From contig CALKHQ010000080.1 of NCBI GenBank assembly GCA_937988735.1, positions 1 to 7,548 of the forward strand: a stretch of DNA of 7,548 nucleotides. The letters are read 5' to 3'. Positions 1 through 6,349 of the stretch are shown in pieces (position 1 is the stretch's first letter; every line of letters starts with the position of its first letter). Both the position numbers and the translations under genes were made by a program. The notes under the pieces are model-generated. The model did not search any database and was not told the DNA's origin. It was given only the letters and a program-made list of their open reading frames with translations. The DNA comes from an uncultured Alphaproteobacteria bacterium (GTDB lineage: Bacteria > Pseudomonadota > Alphaproteobacteria > CALKHQ01).

Positions 1-320
1 CAGGCCAGCGACGGCACCCGGAACACCACCAGGCTGGTCTTGCCCGCGGGCAGCGGCGCGGCCTCGACCGCGAGCCGGTCGGCCACAATTCCGTCGGCGT
101 CGAACAGCACGAGGTCGAGCTTGAGCGACGACAGCGCATACGCGGTTCTGTTCTCGAACACGAGATAGGGCTGGCAGGCATTCGCCACCGGCTCGAGCCG
201 GTTCAGCTCGACCCGGACGGTGGCTGCCGCCTCCTCCGCCGGCGCCTCCTGCGCAACCGCCCCCGCGGGCGCCATCGCCAGCAACCCCAGCGCCAGAGCC
301 AGTCCTGCCCCGTGTGCCAT
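1..320 (-). CDS. Small exported protein with N-terminal signal peptide, unknown function (3' end outside window)
   Basis: The frame is open from ATG at 320 to the left edge, about 106 codons, so the C-terminus is missing. GGAGG lies four bases before the ATG and supports this start. Residues 1-24 form a hydrophobic Ala/Leu/Gly segment ending in AVAQ, a plausible signal peptidase I site; the n-region is weak (His, no Arg or Lys before the core). An Ala/Glu-rich linker follows, then a beta-rich segment with NRLEP, a cysteine in ANACQPYLVFEN, SSLKLDLVLFDADG and LPAGKTSLVVFRV. This pattern resembles short periplasmic proteins annotated in Rhodospirillales as Tat-signal-domain proteins near TonB/ExbBD-type iron uptake genes; that likeness is recalled, not searched. 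No twin arginine is visible. The Fur-box-like repeats upstream fit an iron-related role, but the function is unknown. Confidence 0.72.
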   Translation of the reverse strand, partial: MAHGAGLALALGLLAMAPAGAVAQEAPAEEAAATVRVELNRLEPVANACQPYLVFENRTAYALSSLKLDLVLFDADGIVADRLAVEAAPLPAGKTSLVVFRVPSLA

Positions 321-401
321 CTTTCCTCCCCCCGTCATCACTGACGTTCCCGTGCCGATGGGTTCCCCCGGCGCTCTCCGCTATCGCTTCCCGATCCGAA
401 A

Positions 402-452
402 TGCAAGTTATTCGCATTCGCATTCGCAAGTGCGCCGATGAATGTGCGAATG
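402..452 (-). promoter_or_regulatory. Fur-box-like operator: three tandem GCGAAT hexamers plus an inverted copy
   Basis: Positions 410-427 are three exact copies of ATTCGC (GCGAAT on the minus strand). They are flanked by TGCAAG (403-408) and GCAAGTGC. An 8-bp perfect inverted repeat, CATTCGCA (421-428) and TGCGAATG (445-452), extends the array. Tandem or inverted GNNAAT-type hexamers are how Fur sites are often described, and alphaproteobacterial Fur sites commonly show TGCGAAT and TTGCA-like arms. The site lies 80-130 bp upstream of the exported protein gene on the minus strand, where an operator would act. I could not identify a convincing -35/-10 pair next to it. Assignment to Fur rather than another regulator is inference. 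Confidence 0.5.
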
Positions 453-518
453 AGTTTCCCCCGCAGATGCACGACGGCGCGTGGGGCGAACCGGAAGGGA
501 AACGGCTGTAGACGGAGA

Positions 519-541
519 GACGCGCGACGAGGGGTCGCGTC
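519..541 (-). terminator. GC-rich hairpin just downstream of metW, possible terminator without U-tract
   Basis: GACGCGAC (541-534 on the minus strand) pairs with GTCG, a CG bulge and CGTC (528-519), leaving a short loop. It begins six bases past the metW stop, the right place to end the glyQ-glyS-metW transcript. No run of Us follows, so intrinsic termination would be weak and the hairpin may serve only to stabilise the 3' end. Confidence 0.33.
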
Positions 542-547
542 CGCGGG

Positions 548-1192
548 TCAGCGGGACAGCAGGAAGATCGCCTGGTCGCAGAACATGTTGGCCCAGCGGC
601 TGGTGGCGTCCTTGCGGGTGACACGGCCCCGGTTGTCCAGCCCCACGCTGCGCTCGATGCGGATCTGCATCTCCCGGGTCAGCGCCACGAAATCGCTGAT
701 GGTGCAGAAATGGATGTTCTGGGTGTCGTACCAGGTCTGCGGCAGGGTCGGGGTGACCGGCATCCGCCCCTTGAACAGCAGGTGCAGCCGCAGTGCCAGC
801 GAGCCGAAGTTGGGCAGCGACACGATCGCCCGCCGCCCGATCCGGACCAGGTTGCCGAGCACGTGCTTCGGCGCCCGGGTGGCCTGGATGGTCTGGCTGA
901 GGATGCAGATGTCGAAGGCGTCGTCGGGGTAGTCGTCGAGGTCGGTGTCGGCGTCGCCCTGGATGACCGACAGGCCGCGGGCGATCGCCGCCGCCACCAT
1001 GTCCTGGCTCAGCTCCAGCCCGCGGCCGTCCACGTCCTTGTGGCGCACCAGATGGTCGAGCAACGCGCCGTCGCTGCAGCCGATATCGAGCACGCGCGCG
1101 CCGGTCGGCACCATGTCGGCGATGAGCTTGAGGTCGGTCCGGATCGGACCGTTCGCGTGAACGAGCGATGATTCCCTGGCGACGGCGTTCAT
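548..1192 (-). CDS. metW: MetW, class I methyltransferase-fold protein of methionine biosynthesis
   Basis: The product is 214 residues, normal for MetW. The SAM-binding motif I is VLDIGCSDG at 34-42, with the acidic residue E60 ending the second strand (GLEL) and VIQGDAD at 76-82. The MetW-specific middle follows: DICILSQTIQA (94-104), VSLPNFGSLALRLHLL, KGRMPVTPTLPQTWYDT and NIHFCTISDF. In many proteobacteria MetW is encoded directly after metX and works with it in homoserine O-acetylation and methionine synthesis; its exact chemistry is poorly defined. Here metX is not adjacent. The ATG at 1192 lies only 7 bp after the glyS stop, implying co-transcription and probably translational coupling, with GGGA inside the glyS end as a weak ribosome site. 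The frame is open to 1234, but upstream codons lie inside glyS and add nothing conserved. Confidence 0.93.
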   Translation of the reverse strand: MNAVARESSLVHANGPIRTDLKLIADMVPTGARVLDIGCSDGALLDHLVRHKDVDGRGLELSQDMVAAAIARGLSVIQGDADTDLDDYPDDAFDICILSQTIQATRAPKHVLGNLVRIGRRAIVSLPNFGSLALRLHLLFKGRMPVTPTLPQTWYDTQNIHFCTISDFVALTREMQIRIERSVGLDNRGRVTRKDATSRWANMFCDQAIFLLSR

Positions 1193-1199
1193 GGCGCGA

Positions 1200-3275
1200 T
1201 CATCCCGCGATCTGCGAGAAGTCCGCAATTGCATCCATCACATCGCGGATCTCGGCCAGCAGCCGCAGCCGGTTGGCACGCAGCGCCGCGTCCGCAACGT
1301 TGACGGTCACCGCCTCGAAGAAGGTGTCCACGGGCGCACGCAGGGTGGCGAGCGCGGCCATCGCGCCGGTGAAGTCCTCGGCCGCGAGGGCTACCGTCGT
1401 CGCCGCGGCCGCCGATTCGAGGGCGGCCTTCAGCGCCCGCTCCTCCGGCTGCGCGAACAGGCCCGCATCGGCCGGAGCCGGATAGCTGCAGCCGTCCTTC
1501 TTCTCCTCGATGCGGAGGATGTTGGCGGCCCTGCGGTAGGCGACCAGCAAGTTCGCGCCATCCTCGCCGGAGAGGAAGGCGCCGAGCGCGCGCACGCGCG
1601 CCAGCAGCCGCACCAGATCGTCGTCCGCGGTGCGGGCAAACACCGCGCCGATGTGATCGTGCGGCACGCCTTCCGTCTTGAGATGCACCTTGAGGCGCTC
1701 GGCGAAGAAGCTGAGCAGGTCCTCGGCGACGGCCGCGCAGTCCGTCGCCTTCGTCACCACCGCCGGATAGGCGGCGAGCGCGGCCGCGAACATCCGCTTC
1801 AGGGGCAGGCGCAGCCCGTTCTCCAGCACCAGCCTGATGATGCCCAGCGCCGCCCGGCGCAGGGCGTACGGATCCTTCGAGCCGGTCGGCTTCTCGTCGA
1901 TCGCCCAGAAGCCGGCAAGGACGTCGAACTTGTCCGCCAGCGCAACCGCCACGCTGACCGGCGCCTTCGGGCACGGATCACCCGGCCCCGCCGGCGAGTA
2001 GTGGGCTGCGATGGCCTCCGCCACCTCCCCTGGCTCGCCGGCATCCAGGGCGTAGTAGCGGCCCATGATGCCCTGCAGCTCCGGGAACTCGCCGACCATG
2101 CCGGTGACGAGGTCGGCCTTGGCGAGGCGCGCGGCGGAGCGCACCAGCGTCTTGTCGGCGCCCGGAACGTGCTCGGCGATCGCGACCGCCAGCGCCTCGA
2201 TCCGGTCCACCCGCTCGCCGACCGTGCCCAGCTTCGCGTGGAACACGATGTCGTTGAGCGCCGGCAGCCGGCTTTCCAGGCTCTGCCTGCGGTCCTGGTC
2301 CCAGAAGAAGGCGGCGTCGGAGAGGCGCGCGCGCAGGACGCGCTCGTTGCCGGCGACGATCGCCTTGCCGCCGTCCGCCGCCTCCAGGTTCGCGACCAGC
2401 AGGAATCGCGGCGCCATCGTGCCGTCGGCATTGCGCAGCGTCAGATACTTCTGGTTGGCGGCCATGGTGGTGCGCAGCACCTCCGGCGGCACCCGCATGA
2501 ATGCGTCGTCGATCCGGCCCATCAGCACCACCGGCCATTCGACCAGACCGGCGTTCTCGGCGATCAGCCCGGGGTCCAGGTCGGCGGTCAGCCCCTCGGC
2601 CGCAGCCAGCGCACGGGCCTGTTCCGCGATCAGGCGGCCGCGCTCCTCGCTGTCGAGCACCACCTTCGCCGCGCGCAGCTTCTCGCAGTAGTCGGCGAAG
2701 CCGGACACCGTGATGCGATCCGGCGCCATGAAGCGATGACCATAGGTGAAGTCCACCAGCGGCACGCCGTGCAGCGCCCCGCCCAGCGGGGCGCCGTCGA
2801 ACAGCGCCAGCACCTGGTGCAGCGGCCGCACCCACCGGACCTCGCCCCAGCCGGCCTTCATCGACTTCGGCCACGGCAGGCGGGCGAGCGCATCGCCGAT
2901 CAGCTCGCGCAGGATCTCCGTCGTCGGCCGGCCCCGCCGCTGGATGACGGCGAACCAGAAGGGGGTGCCCTTGACGTCGCGCTGCTCGAGCTGGTCGAGA
3001 GTCATCCCGACCGAGCGCAGGAAGCCCTGCATCGCCTGCTCCGGCGCGCCGACCCGCGGCCCCTTCCGCTCCTCCGCCACGTCCGGCTGCGCCACCGGCA
3101 GCCCGTCCACGACCAGAGTCAGCCGCCGCGGCGTGACGAACGCCTCTGCCCGCCCGAACGCGAGCGACGATGCCTTCAGGCCCTCGGTGATCAGCCCCTT
3201 CAGATCTTCCGCCGCTCGCCGCTGCATGCGCGAGGGGATCTCCTCGCTGAAGATCTCCAGCAGGAACTCAGCCAT
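1200..3275 (-). CDS. glyS: Glycine--tRNA ligase beta subunit
   Basis: The product is 691 residues, matching the usual size of bacterial GlyS. It is the tRNA-recognising half of the alpha2beta2 glycyl-tRNA synthetase that charges tRNA-Gly in the cytoplasm. Family signatures in order: N-terminal LLEIFSEEIPSRM; VRWVRPLHQVLALFDG and GHRFMAP in the first third; AANQKYLTLRNADG and FLLVANLEA; a central helical HD-like region with DLVTGMVGEFPELQGIMGRYYA; KPTGSKDPYALRRAALGI near residue 460; and a C-terminal DALR-type anticodon-binding domain with REDRPVD-like positions replaced by LRAPVDTFFEAVTV and ending near LAEIRDVMDAIADF. The ATG at 3275 is chosen because AGGAG precedes it by eight bases and MAEFLLEI matches the family N-terminus; the frame stays open to 3368, but that extension translates an intergenic repeat. 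It follows glyQ after 108 bp and precedes metW by 7 bp. Confidence 0.97.
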   Translation of the reverse strand: MAEFLLEIFSEEIPSRMQRRAAEDLKGLITEGLKASSLAFGRAEAFVTPRRLTLVVDGLPVAQPDVAEERKGPRVGAPEQAMQGFLRSVGMTLDQLEQRDVKGTPFWFAVIQRRGRPTTEILRELIGDALARLPWPKSMKAGWGEVRWVRPLHQVLALFDGAPLGGALHGVPLVDFTYGHRFMAPDRITVSGFADYCEKLRAAKVVLDSEERGRLIAEQARALAAAEGLTADLDPGLIAENAGLVEWPVVLMGRIDDAFMRVPPEVLRTTMAANQKYLTLRNADGTMAPRFLLVANLEAADGGKAIVAGNERVLRARLSDAAFFWDQDRRQSLESRLPALNDIVFHAKLGTVGERVDRIEALAVAIAEHVPGADKTLVRSAARLAKADLVTGMVGEFPELQGIMGRYYALDAGEPGEVAEAIAAHYSPAGPGDPCPKAPVSVAVALADKFDVLAGFWAIDEKPTGSKDPYALRRAALGIIRLVLENGLRLPLKRMFAAALAAYPAVVTKATDCAAVAEDLLSFFAERLKVHLKTEGVPHDHIGAVFARTADDDLVRLLARVRALGAFLSGEDGANLLVAYRRAANILRIEEKKDGCSYPAPADAGLFAQPEERALKAALESAAAATTVALAAEDFTGAMAALATLRAPVDTFFEAVTVNVADAALRANRLRLLAEIRDVMDAIADFSQIAG

Positions 3276-3328
3276 GAGCACGCACTCCTGCCGACGGGCC
3301 CGCGCGGAGGCTGGCAACGGTGCCGGGA

Positions 3329-3362
3329 CCCTCTCCCCGGCCCTCCCCCGCCATGCAGGGAA
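3329..3362. repeat. Dispersed intergenic repeat remnant with hairpin (glyQ-glyS spacer)
   Basis: The spacer between glyQ and glyS contains a C-run segment, CCCTCTCCCC then GGCCCTCCCCC, followed by GCCATGCAGGG. The minus strand reads CCCTGCATGGCGGGG, a 6-bp stem (one G-U pair) around an ATG loop. This composition matches the GCATGGCGGGGGAGGG-type intergenic repeats often seen many times in alphaproteobacterial genomes, whose spurious translation gives MAGEGxGEG peptides; that frame is present here. Being inside the operon, it may act as an mRNA processing or stability element. Only one copy is visible, so repeat status is by recall. Confidence 0.45.
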
Positions 3363-3383
3363 GCGCAACGATGGCGGGCTGCA

Positions 3384-4256
3384 TCAGGCGGTCTCCACCC
3401 GATGGCCGCGGCTTTCGAGCCAGGCTTCGGCGCAGGCCTTGGCGAGGGCGCGGACGCGGCCGATGTAGGCCTGGCGCTCGGTCACCGAGATCACGCCGCG
3501 CGCATCCAGCAGGTTGAACTGGTGGCTGGCCTTGATGCACTGGTCGTAGGCTGGCAGCGGCAGCCCGGCGGCGAGCAGCGCCCGGCACTCCTTCTCCGCA
3601 TCGGTGAAATGCCGGAACAGGAGCTCGGTATCGGCGTGCTCGAAGTTGAAGCCGGAGAACTCGACCTCGTTCTGCCGGAACACGTCGCCGTAGGTGGTGC
3701 CGGCATCGTTGAACGCGAGATCGTAGACGTTGTCCACGCCCTGCACGTACATCGCCAGGCGCTCGAGACCGTAGGTGAGCTCGGTCGAGGTCGGGTTGCA
3801 CTCGATGCCGCCGACCTGCTGGAAGTAGGTGTACTGCGACACCTCCATCCCGTCGCACCAGATCTCCCAGCCCAGGCCCCAGGCACCCAGAGTGGGGCTT
3901 TCCCAGTCGTCCTCGACGAAGCGGATGTCGTGGGCGAGCGGGTCGATGCCGAGTTCCCGGAGCGAGTCGAGATAGAGCTGCTGGCTGTCCTCCGGCGCCG
4001 GCTTCAGGATCACCTGGAACTGGTAGTAGTGCTGCAGCCGGTTCGGATTGTCGCCGTAGCGGCCGTCCTTCGGTCGTCGCGACGGCTGGACATAGGCCGC
4101 GCGCCACGGCTCCGGGCCGAGGGCGCGCAGGGTCGTCGCCGGGTGGAAGGTACCGGCCCCCATTTCCACGTCGTAGGGCTGCAGTATCACGCAGCCCTGT
4201 CGCGCCCAGTAGTGCTGCAGGCGGAGGATCAGATCCTGAAAGCTGGGAGCGGCCAT
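3384..4256 (-). CDS. glyQ: Glycine--tRNA ligase alpha subunit
   Basis: The product is 290 residues, a typical GlyQ length. It is the catalytic half of the alpha2beta2 glycyl-tRNA synthetase and carries the class II fold that activates glycine with ATP. The sequence opens with FQDLILRLQHYWARQGCVI, then QPYDVEMGAGTFHPATTLRALG (residues 26-47). Class II motif 2 is at 57-86: QPSRRPKDGRYGDNPNRLQ followed by HYYQFQVILKP. The strongly conserved GAWGLGWEIWCDGMEVSQYT lies at 124-143, with FQQVGGIEC after it, and motif 3 is YGLERLAMY at 162-170. The ATG at 4256 matches the family N-terminus; only a weak purine stretch precedes it. It is the first gene of the leftward glyQ-glyS-metW unit, with a sigma70-like promoter at 4314-4342. 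Confidence 0.98.
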   Translation of the reverse strand: MAAPSFQDLILRLQHYWARQGCVILQPYDVEMGAGTFHPATTLRALGPEPWRAAYVQPSRRPKDGRYGDNPNRLQHYYQFQVILKPAPEDSQQLYLDSLRELGIDPLAHDIRFVEDDWESPTLGAWGLGWEIWCDGMEVSQYTYFQQVGGIECNPTSTELTYGLERLAMYVQGVDNVYDLAFNDAGTTYGDVFRQNEVEFSGFNFEHADTELLFRHFTDAEKECRALLAAGLPLPAYDQCIKASHQFNLLDARGVISVTERQAYIGRVRALAKACAEAWLESRGHRVETA

Positions 4257-4286
4257 GCCGTTGCGCCGTCTGGGATTTTCGTTTTC

Positions 4287-4301
4287 GGCCGCCCGGCGGC
4301 C
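4287..4301 (-). other. 7-bp inverted repeat in the predicted glyQ 5' leader
   Basis: GGCCGCC-C-GGCGGCC is a perfect palindrome about 30 bp before the glyQ start and just after the predicted transcription start. In RNA it would fold into a short GC hairpin followed by GAAAACGAAAA, so it is not a terminator. It could influence leader stability or translation; no role is proven. Confidence 0.35.
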
Positions 4302-4313
4302 GCGGTGCGGCGG

Positions 4314-4342
4314 ACCATATCGGCGGCTTCGGACAGGGTCAA
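4314..4342 (-). promoter_or_regulatory. Predicted sigma70-type promoter for glyQ-glyS-metW
   Basis: On the minus strand TTGACC (4342-4337, five of six consensus bases) is followed after exactly 17 bp by TATGGT (4319-4314, four of six). Transcription would start near 4307, giving a leader of about 50 nt to the glyQ ATG. It lies between the end of the helix-turn-helix gene and glyQ, so glyQ-glyS-metW need not depend on read-through. Confidence 0.6.
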
Positions 4343-4352
4343 CGGCCGAGCA

Positions 4353-4378
4353 CCCCGCCGCGGTGTCCCGCGGCCGGG
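4353..4378 (-). terminator. GC hairpin after the helix-turn-helix gene, possible terminator
   Basis: GCCGCGG (4357-4363) and CCGCGGC (4368-4374) are a perfect 7-bp inverted repeat around a 4-base loop, extended by three C-G pairs beyond one C/C mismatch. It starts ten bases past the stop of the minus-strand helix-turn-helix gene and precedes the predicted glyQ promoter. No U-run follows, so it is a weak terminator candidate, although its position is right. Confidence 0.38.
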
Positions 4379-4387
4379 AAAAGGGGA

Positions 4388-4630
4388 TCAGGCGGCGGCG
4401 CGCGTCTCGACCTCGCCGGCGCTGGCGGTCAGCGCCCGCACCTGGTCCCGGTCCAGACCGAACACCCGGGCCAGCCGGCGCGCATCGCGTCCGTCCACCG
4501 GCAGGTCGCCCATCTCGATCGCCGCTACCTCGGCCGGGTCGCGCAGCAGGGACTCAGCGAGCTCCGCCTGGGTGATGCCGGCCTGCTCGCGCAGCGCGCG
4601 GATGAGGGCGCCGCAGTCTGCCTGCGTCAT
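4388..4630 (-). CDS. Small XRE-type helix-turn-helix DNA-binding protein
   Basis: The product is 80 residues and almost entirely one helix-turn-helix domain of the Cro/C1 (XRE) type: LIRALREQAG at 9-18, then ITQAELAESLLRDPAEVAAIEMGD at 19-42 forming the two recognition helices, then LARVFGLDRDQV at 53-64. The short alanine-rich tail has no obvious effector domain, so it may act as a dimeric repressor or as one half of a larger regulatory pair. The ATG at 4630 is chosen because AAGGAGAG lies at 4637-4644, six bases upstream. An in-frame ATG eight codons earlier would place that ribosome site inside the gene. It is divergent from lpdA across a 276-bp gap that holds inverted repeats, suggesting autoregulation and possibly control of lpdA; this is inference. 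The target is unknown. Confidence 0.85.
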   Translation of the reverse strand: MTQADCGALIRALREQAGITQAELAESLLRDPAEVAAIEMGDLPVDGRDARRLARVFGLDRDQVRALTASAGEVETRAAA

Positions 4631-4701
4631 TGTCTTCTCTCCTTGTGTCGTCATCCCCGGGATCTGCACGCTGCGGGTGCAGACGCCCATTTCCTGAACG
4701 G

Positions 4702-4765
4702 CGTTGTGATCATATTTGGACCTTCTGCTGCACTGCGCAACAGCTTTGTTCGCAGTTGCACAACG
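4702..4765. promoter_or_regulatory. Cluster of related inverted repeats in the HTH gene / lpdA divergent gap
   Basis: Four related elements occur in 64 bp. CGTTGTG (4702-4708) is the exact reverse complement of CACAACG (4759-4765). CTGCGCAACA (4733-4742) and TGTTCGCAG (4747-4755) pair across a 4-base loop with one bulged C. TGCGCAAC (4734-4741) recurs as TGCACAAC (4757-4764), 23 bp further on. A TATGAT -10-like box for the minus strand lies at 4709-4714, but no good -35 stands 16-18 bp from it (TTGCGC is 20 bp away). The array looks like an operator region for the divergent XRE-type protein. Confidence 0.42.
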
Positions 4766-4883
4766 AAATCGGGCCGCCTCGATGCAAGGCTGATCTGCAT
4801 GAAAAGCAAATCGCCGCCCGCCTTGCCCGGGCGCTGCACATGCGGCATGTTCGCGACCATCCCGCCACGACGACCAACACGAC

Positions 4884-4899
4884 CAAGGGGACAAGGGGA
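4884..4899 (+). repeat. Tandem 8-bp duplication of the lpdA Shine-Dalgarno sequence
   Basis: CAAGGGGA occurs twice in perfect tandem immediately before lpdA. The second copy puts AAGGGG eight bases before the ATG at 4907 and is the working ribosome site; the first is a spare 8 bp further upstream. The preceding ACGACCA is also doubled (ACGACCAAC, ACGACCAAG), so the leader looks as if it grew by slippage. Confidence 0.6.
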
Positions 4900-4906
4900 C
4901 TGACCG

Positions 4907-6313
4907 ATGGCCGATACCGACTTCGACGTGCTCTACATCGGCGCGGGGCCGGGCGGCTACGTCTCGGCCATCCGGGCGGCCCAGCTCGGCCTCGCGGTCG
5001 GCGTGATCGAGAAGCGTTCCACCCTCGGCGGCACCTGCCTCAATGTCGGCTGCATCCCGTCCAAGGCGCTGCTGCAGTCGTCGGAGAAATATGCCGAGGC
5101 GCAGGAGCTTGCCGCCCACGGCGTCAAGGTGGGCGCGGTCGAACTCGACCTCGCGGCGATGCTTGCCCGCAAGGACAAGGTGGTGAAGGACCTGACCAAG
5201 GGCATCACCTTCCTGTTCGACAAGAACGACATCGAGTGGATCGAGGGCGAGGGCCGCATCCTCGAGCCGGGCCGGGTGCGGGTCACCGACGGCAAGGGCC
5301 AGCACTCGACGCTCACCGCCCAGTCGATCGTGATCGCCACCGGGTCGGAGTCCACCCCGCTTCCCGGCGTCGAGATCGACGAACAGCGGATCGTAACCTC
5401 CACCGGCGCGCTGACGCTGAAGAGCGTGCCGAAGCACCTGGTGGTGATCGGCGCCGGCTACATCGGGCTCGAGCTCGGCTCGGTATGGCGCCGGCTGGGG
5501 GCCGAGGTCACTGTGGTCGAGTTCCTGGACCGCATCACCCCCGGCATGGACGGCGAGATCGCCAAGCTGTTCCAGCGCGTGCTGACCAAGCAGGGCTTCA
5601 AGTTCCGGCTCGGCACCAAGGTCACGGCCGCGACGGCGACCGATTCCGGCGTCACCCTGACGCTGGAGCCGGCGAAGGGCGGCGATGCGGAGACGATGGA
5701 GGCGGATGTCGTGCTGGTGGCGATCGGCCGCCGCCCCTACGTCAACGGGCTCGGCATCGAGGAGCTCGGCATCCGGCGCGACAACCGCGGCTTCATCGAG
5801 GTCGACGAGGCGTTCCAGACCAGCGTGCCGGGCATCTACGCCATCGGCGACTGCATCCCGGGGCCGATGCTCGCCCACAAGGCGGAGGAAGAAGGCGTCG
5901 CCGTCGCCGAGATCCTGGGCGGCGAGAAGGCGCACGTGAACTACGACGTCATCCCCGGCATCGTCTACACGTGGCCGGAGGTGGCTTCCGTCGGCAAGAC
6001 CGAGGAGCAGCTCAAGGACGCCGGCATCGCCTACCGGGTCGGCAAGTTCCCCTTCACCGCCAACTCGCGGGCCAAGACCAACGCCGACACCGACGGCGTG
6101 GTGAAGATCATCGCCGACGCGAAGACCGACCGGGTGCTCGGCGCCCACATCCTGGGCCCGGACGCGGGCACCATGATCCACGAGGTGGTGATGGCGATGG
6201 AGTTCGGCGCCTCCGCCGAGGACATTGCCCGCACCTGCCACGCCCATCCCACCCTGAACGAGGCGGTGAAGGAGGCGGCGCTGGCGGTCGATGGGCGCGC
6301 CATCCACATCTGA
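4907..6313 (+). CDS. lpdA: Dihydrolipoyl dehydrogenase (E3)
   Basis: The product is 468 residues, standard for the family. It reoxidises the dihydrolipoyl arms of 2-oxoacid dehydrogenase complexes (pyruvate, 2-oxoglutarate) and of glycine cleavage, passing electrons through FAD to NAD+. Visible sites: FAD-binding GAGPGG at 12-17; redox-active disulfide C44/C49 in GGTCLNVGCIPSK; NAD-binding GAGYIG at 182-187 with E205 in VTVVEF; second FAD motif YAIGDCIPGPMLAHKAEEEG starting at 311; and the dimer-interface catalytic pair H447/E452 in HAHPTLNE. All key residues are present. The ATG at 4907 has AAGGGG eight bases upstream. No E1 or E2 gene is seen on either side, so which complex it serves cannot be told here; any sucAB or pdh genes must lie elsewhere. 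It converges on the DUF1127 gene, with a long GC palindrome between them. Confidence 0.98.
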   Translation: MADTDFDVLYIGAGPGGYVSAIRAAQLGLAVGVIEKRSTLGGTCLNVGCIPSKALLQSSEKYAEAQELAAHGVKVGAVELDLAAMLARKDKVVKDLTKGITFLFDKNDIEWIEGEGRILEPGRVRVTDGKGQHSTLTAQSIVIATGSESTPLPGVEIDEQRIVTSTGALTLKSVPKHLVVIGAGYIGLELGSVWRRLGAEVTVVEFLDRITPGMDGEIAKLFQRVLTKQGFKFRLGTKVTAATATDSGVTLTLEPAKGGDAETMEADVVLVAIGRRPYVNGLGIEELGIRRDNRGFIEVDEAFQTSVPGIYAIGDCIPGPMLAHKAEEEGVAVAEILGGEKAHVNYDVIPGIVYTWPEVASVGKTEEQLKDAGIAYRVGKFPFTANSRAKTNADTDGVVKIIADAKTDRVLGAHILGPDAGTMIHEVVMAMEFGASAEDIARTCHAHPTLNEAVKEAALAVDGRAIHI

Positions 6314-6326
6314 CGCCCGAAGCCGG

Positions 6327-6348
6327 GGCCGGCCGCGGCCCGGGCCGC
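6327..6348. terminator. GC palindrome between convergent lpdA and DUF1127 genes, possible bidirectional terminator
   Basis: GCGGCCCGGGCCGC (6335-6348) is a perfect 14-bp palindrome, preceded by GGCCGGCC (6327-6334). It fills most of the 36-bp gap between the two stop codons, so it could end both transcripts. There is no U-run on either strand, so it is a stem-only candidate. Confidence 0.42.
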
Positions 6349-6349
6349 C

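Noticed and set aside
3276..3368. N-terminal extension of glyS to an ATG at 3368
   Set aside because: The extension translates the intergenic repeat, matches nothing in the family, and the internal ATG at 3275 has a good AGGAG site.
1191..4697. Very long open frame on the plus strand (over 1100 codons) opposite glyQ, glyS and metW
   Set aside because: It is a high-GC antisense shadow: Arg/His/Gln/Ala-rich low-complexity translation, no domain, and exact overlap with genes of clear identity on the other strand.
4643..4903. 86-codon plus-strand frame in the divergent gap before lpdA
   Set aside because: No ribosome site, unordered composition, and it covers the operator-like repeats. More likely a chance frame in a regulatory region.
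4388..6307. Long minus-strand frame running opposite lpdA into the helix-turn-helix gene
   Set aside because: Only its last 80 codons (from ATG 4630) are real. The rest is antisense to lpdA, rich in Asp/His/Arg repeats, and crosses the divergent promoter region.
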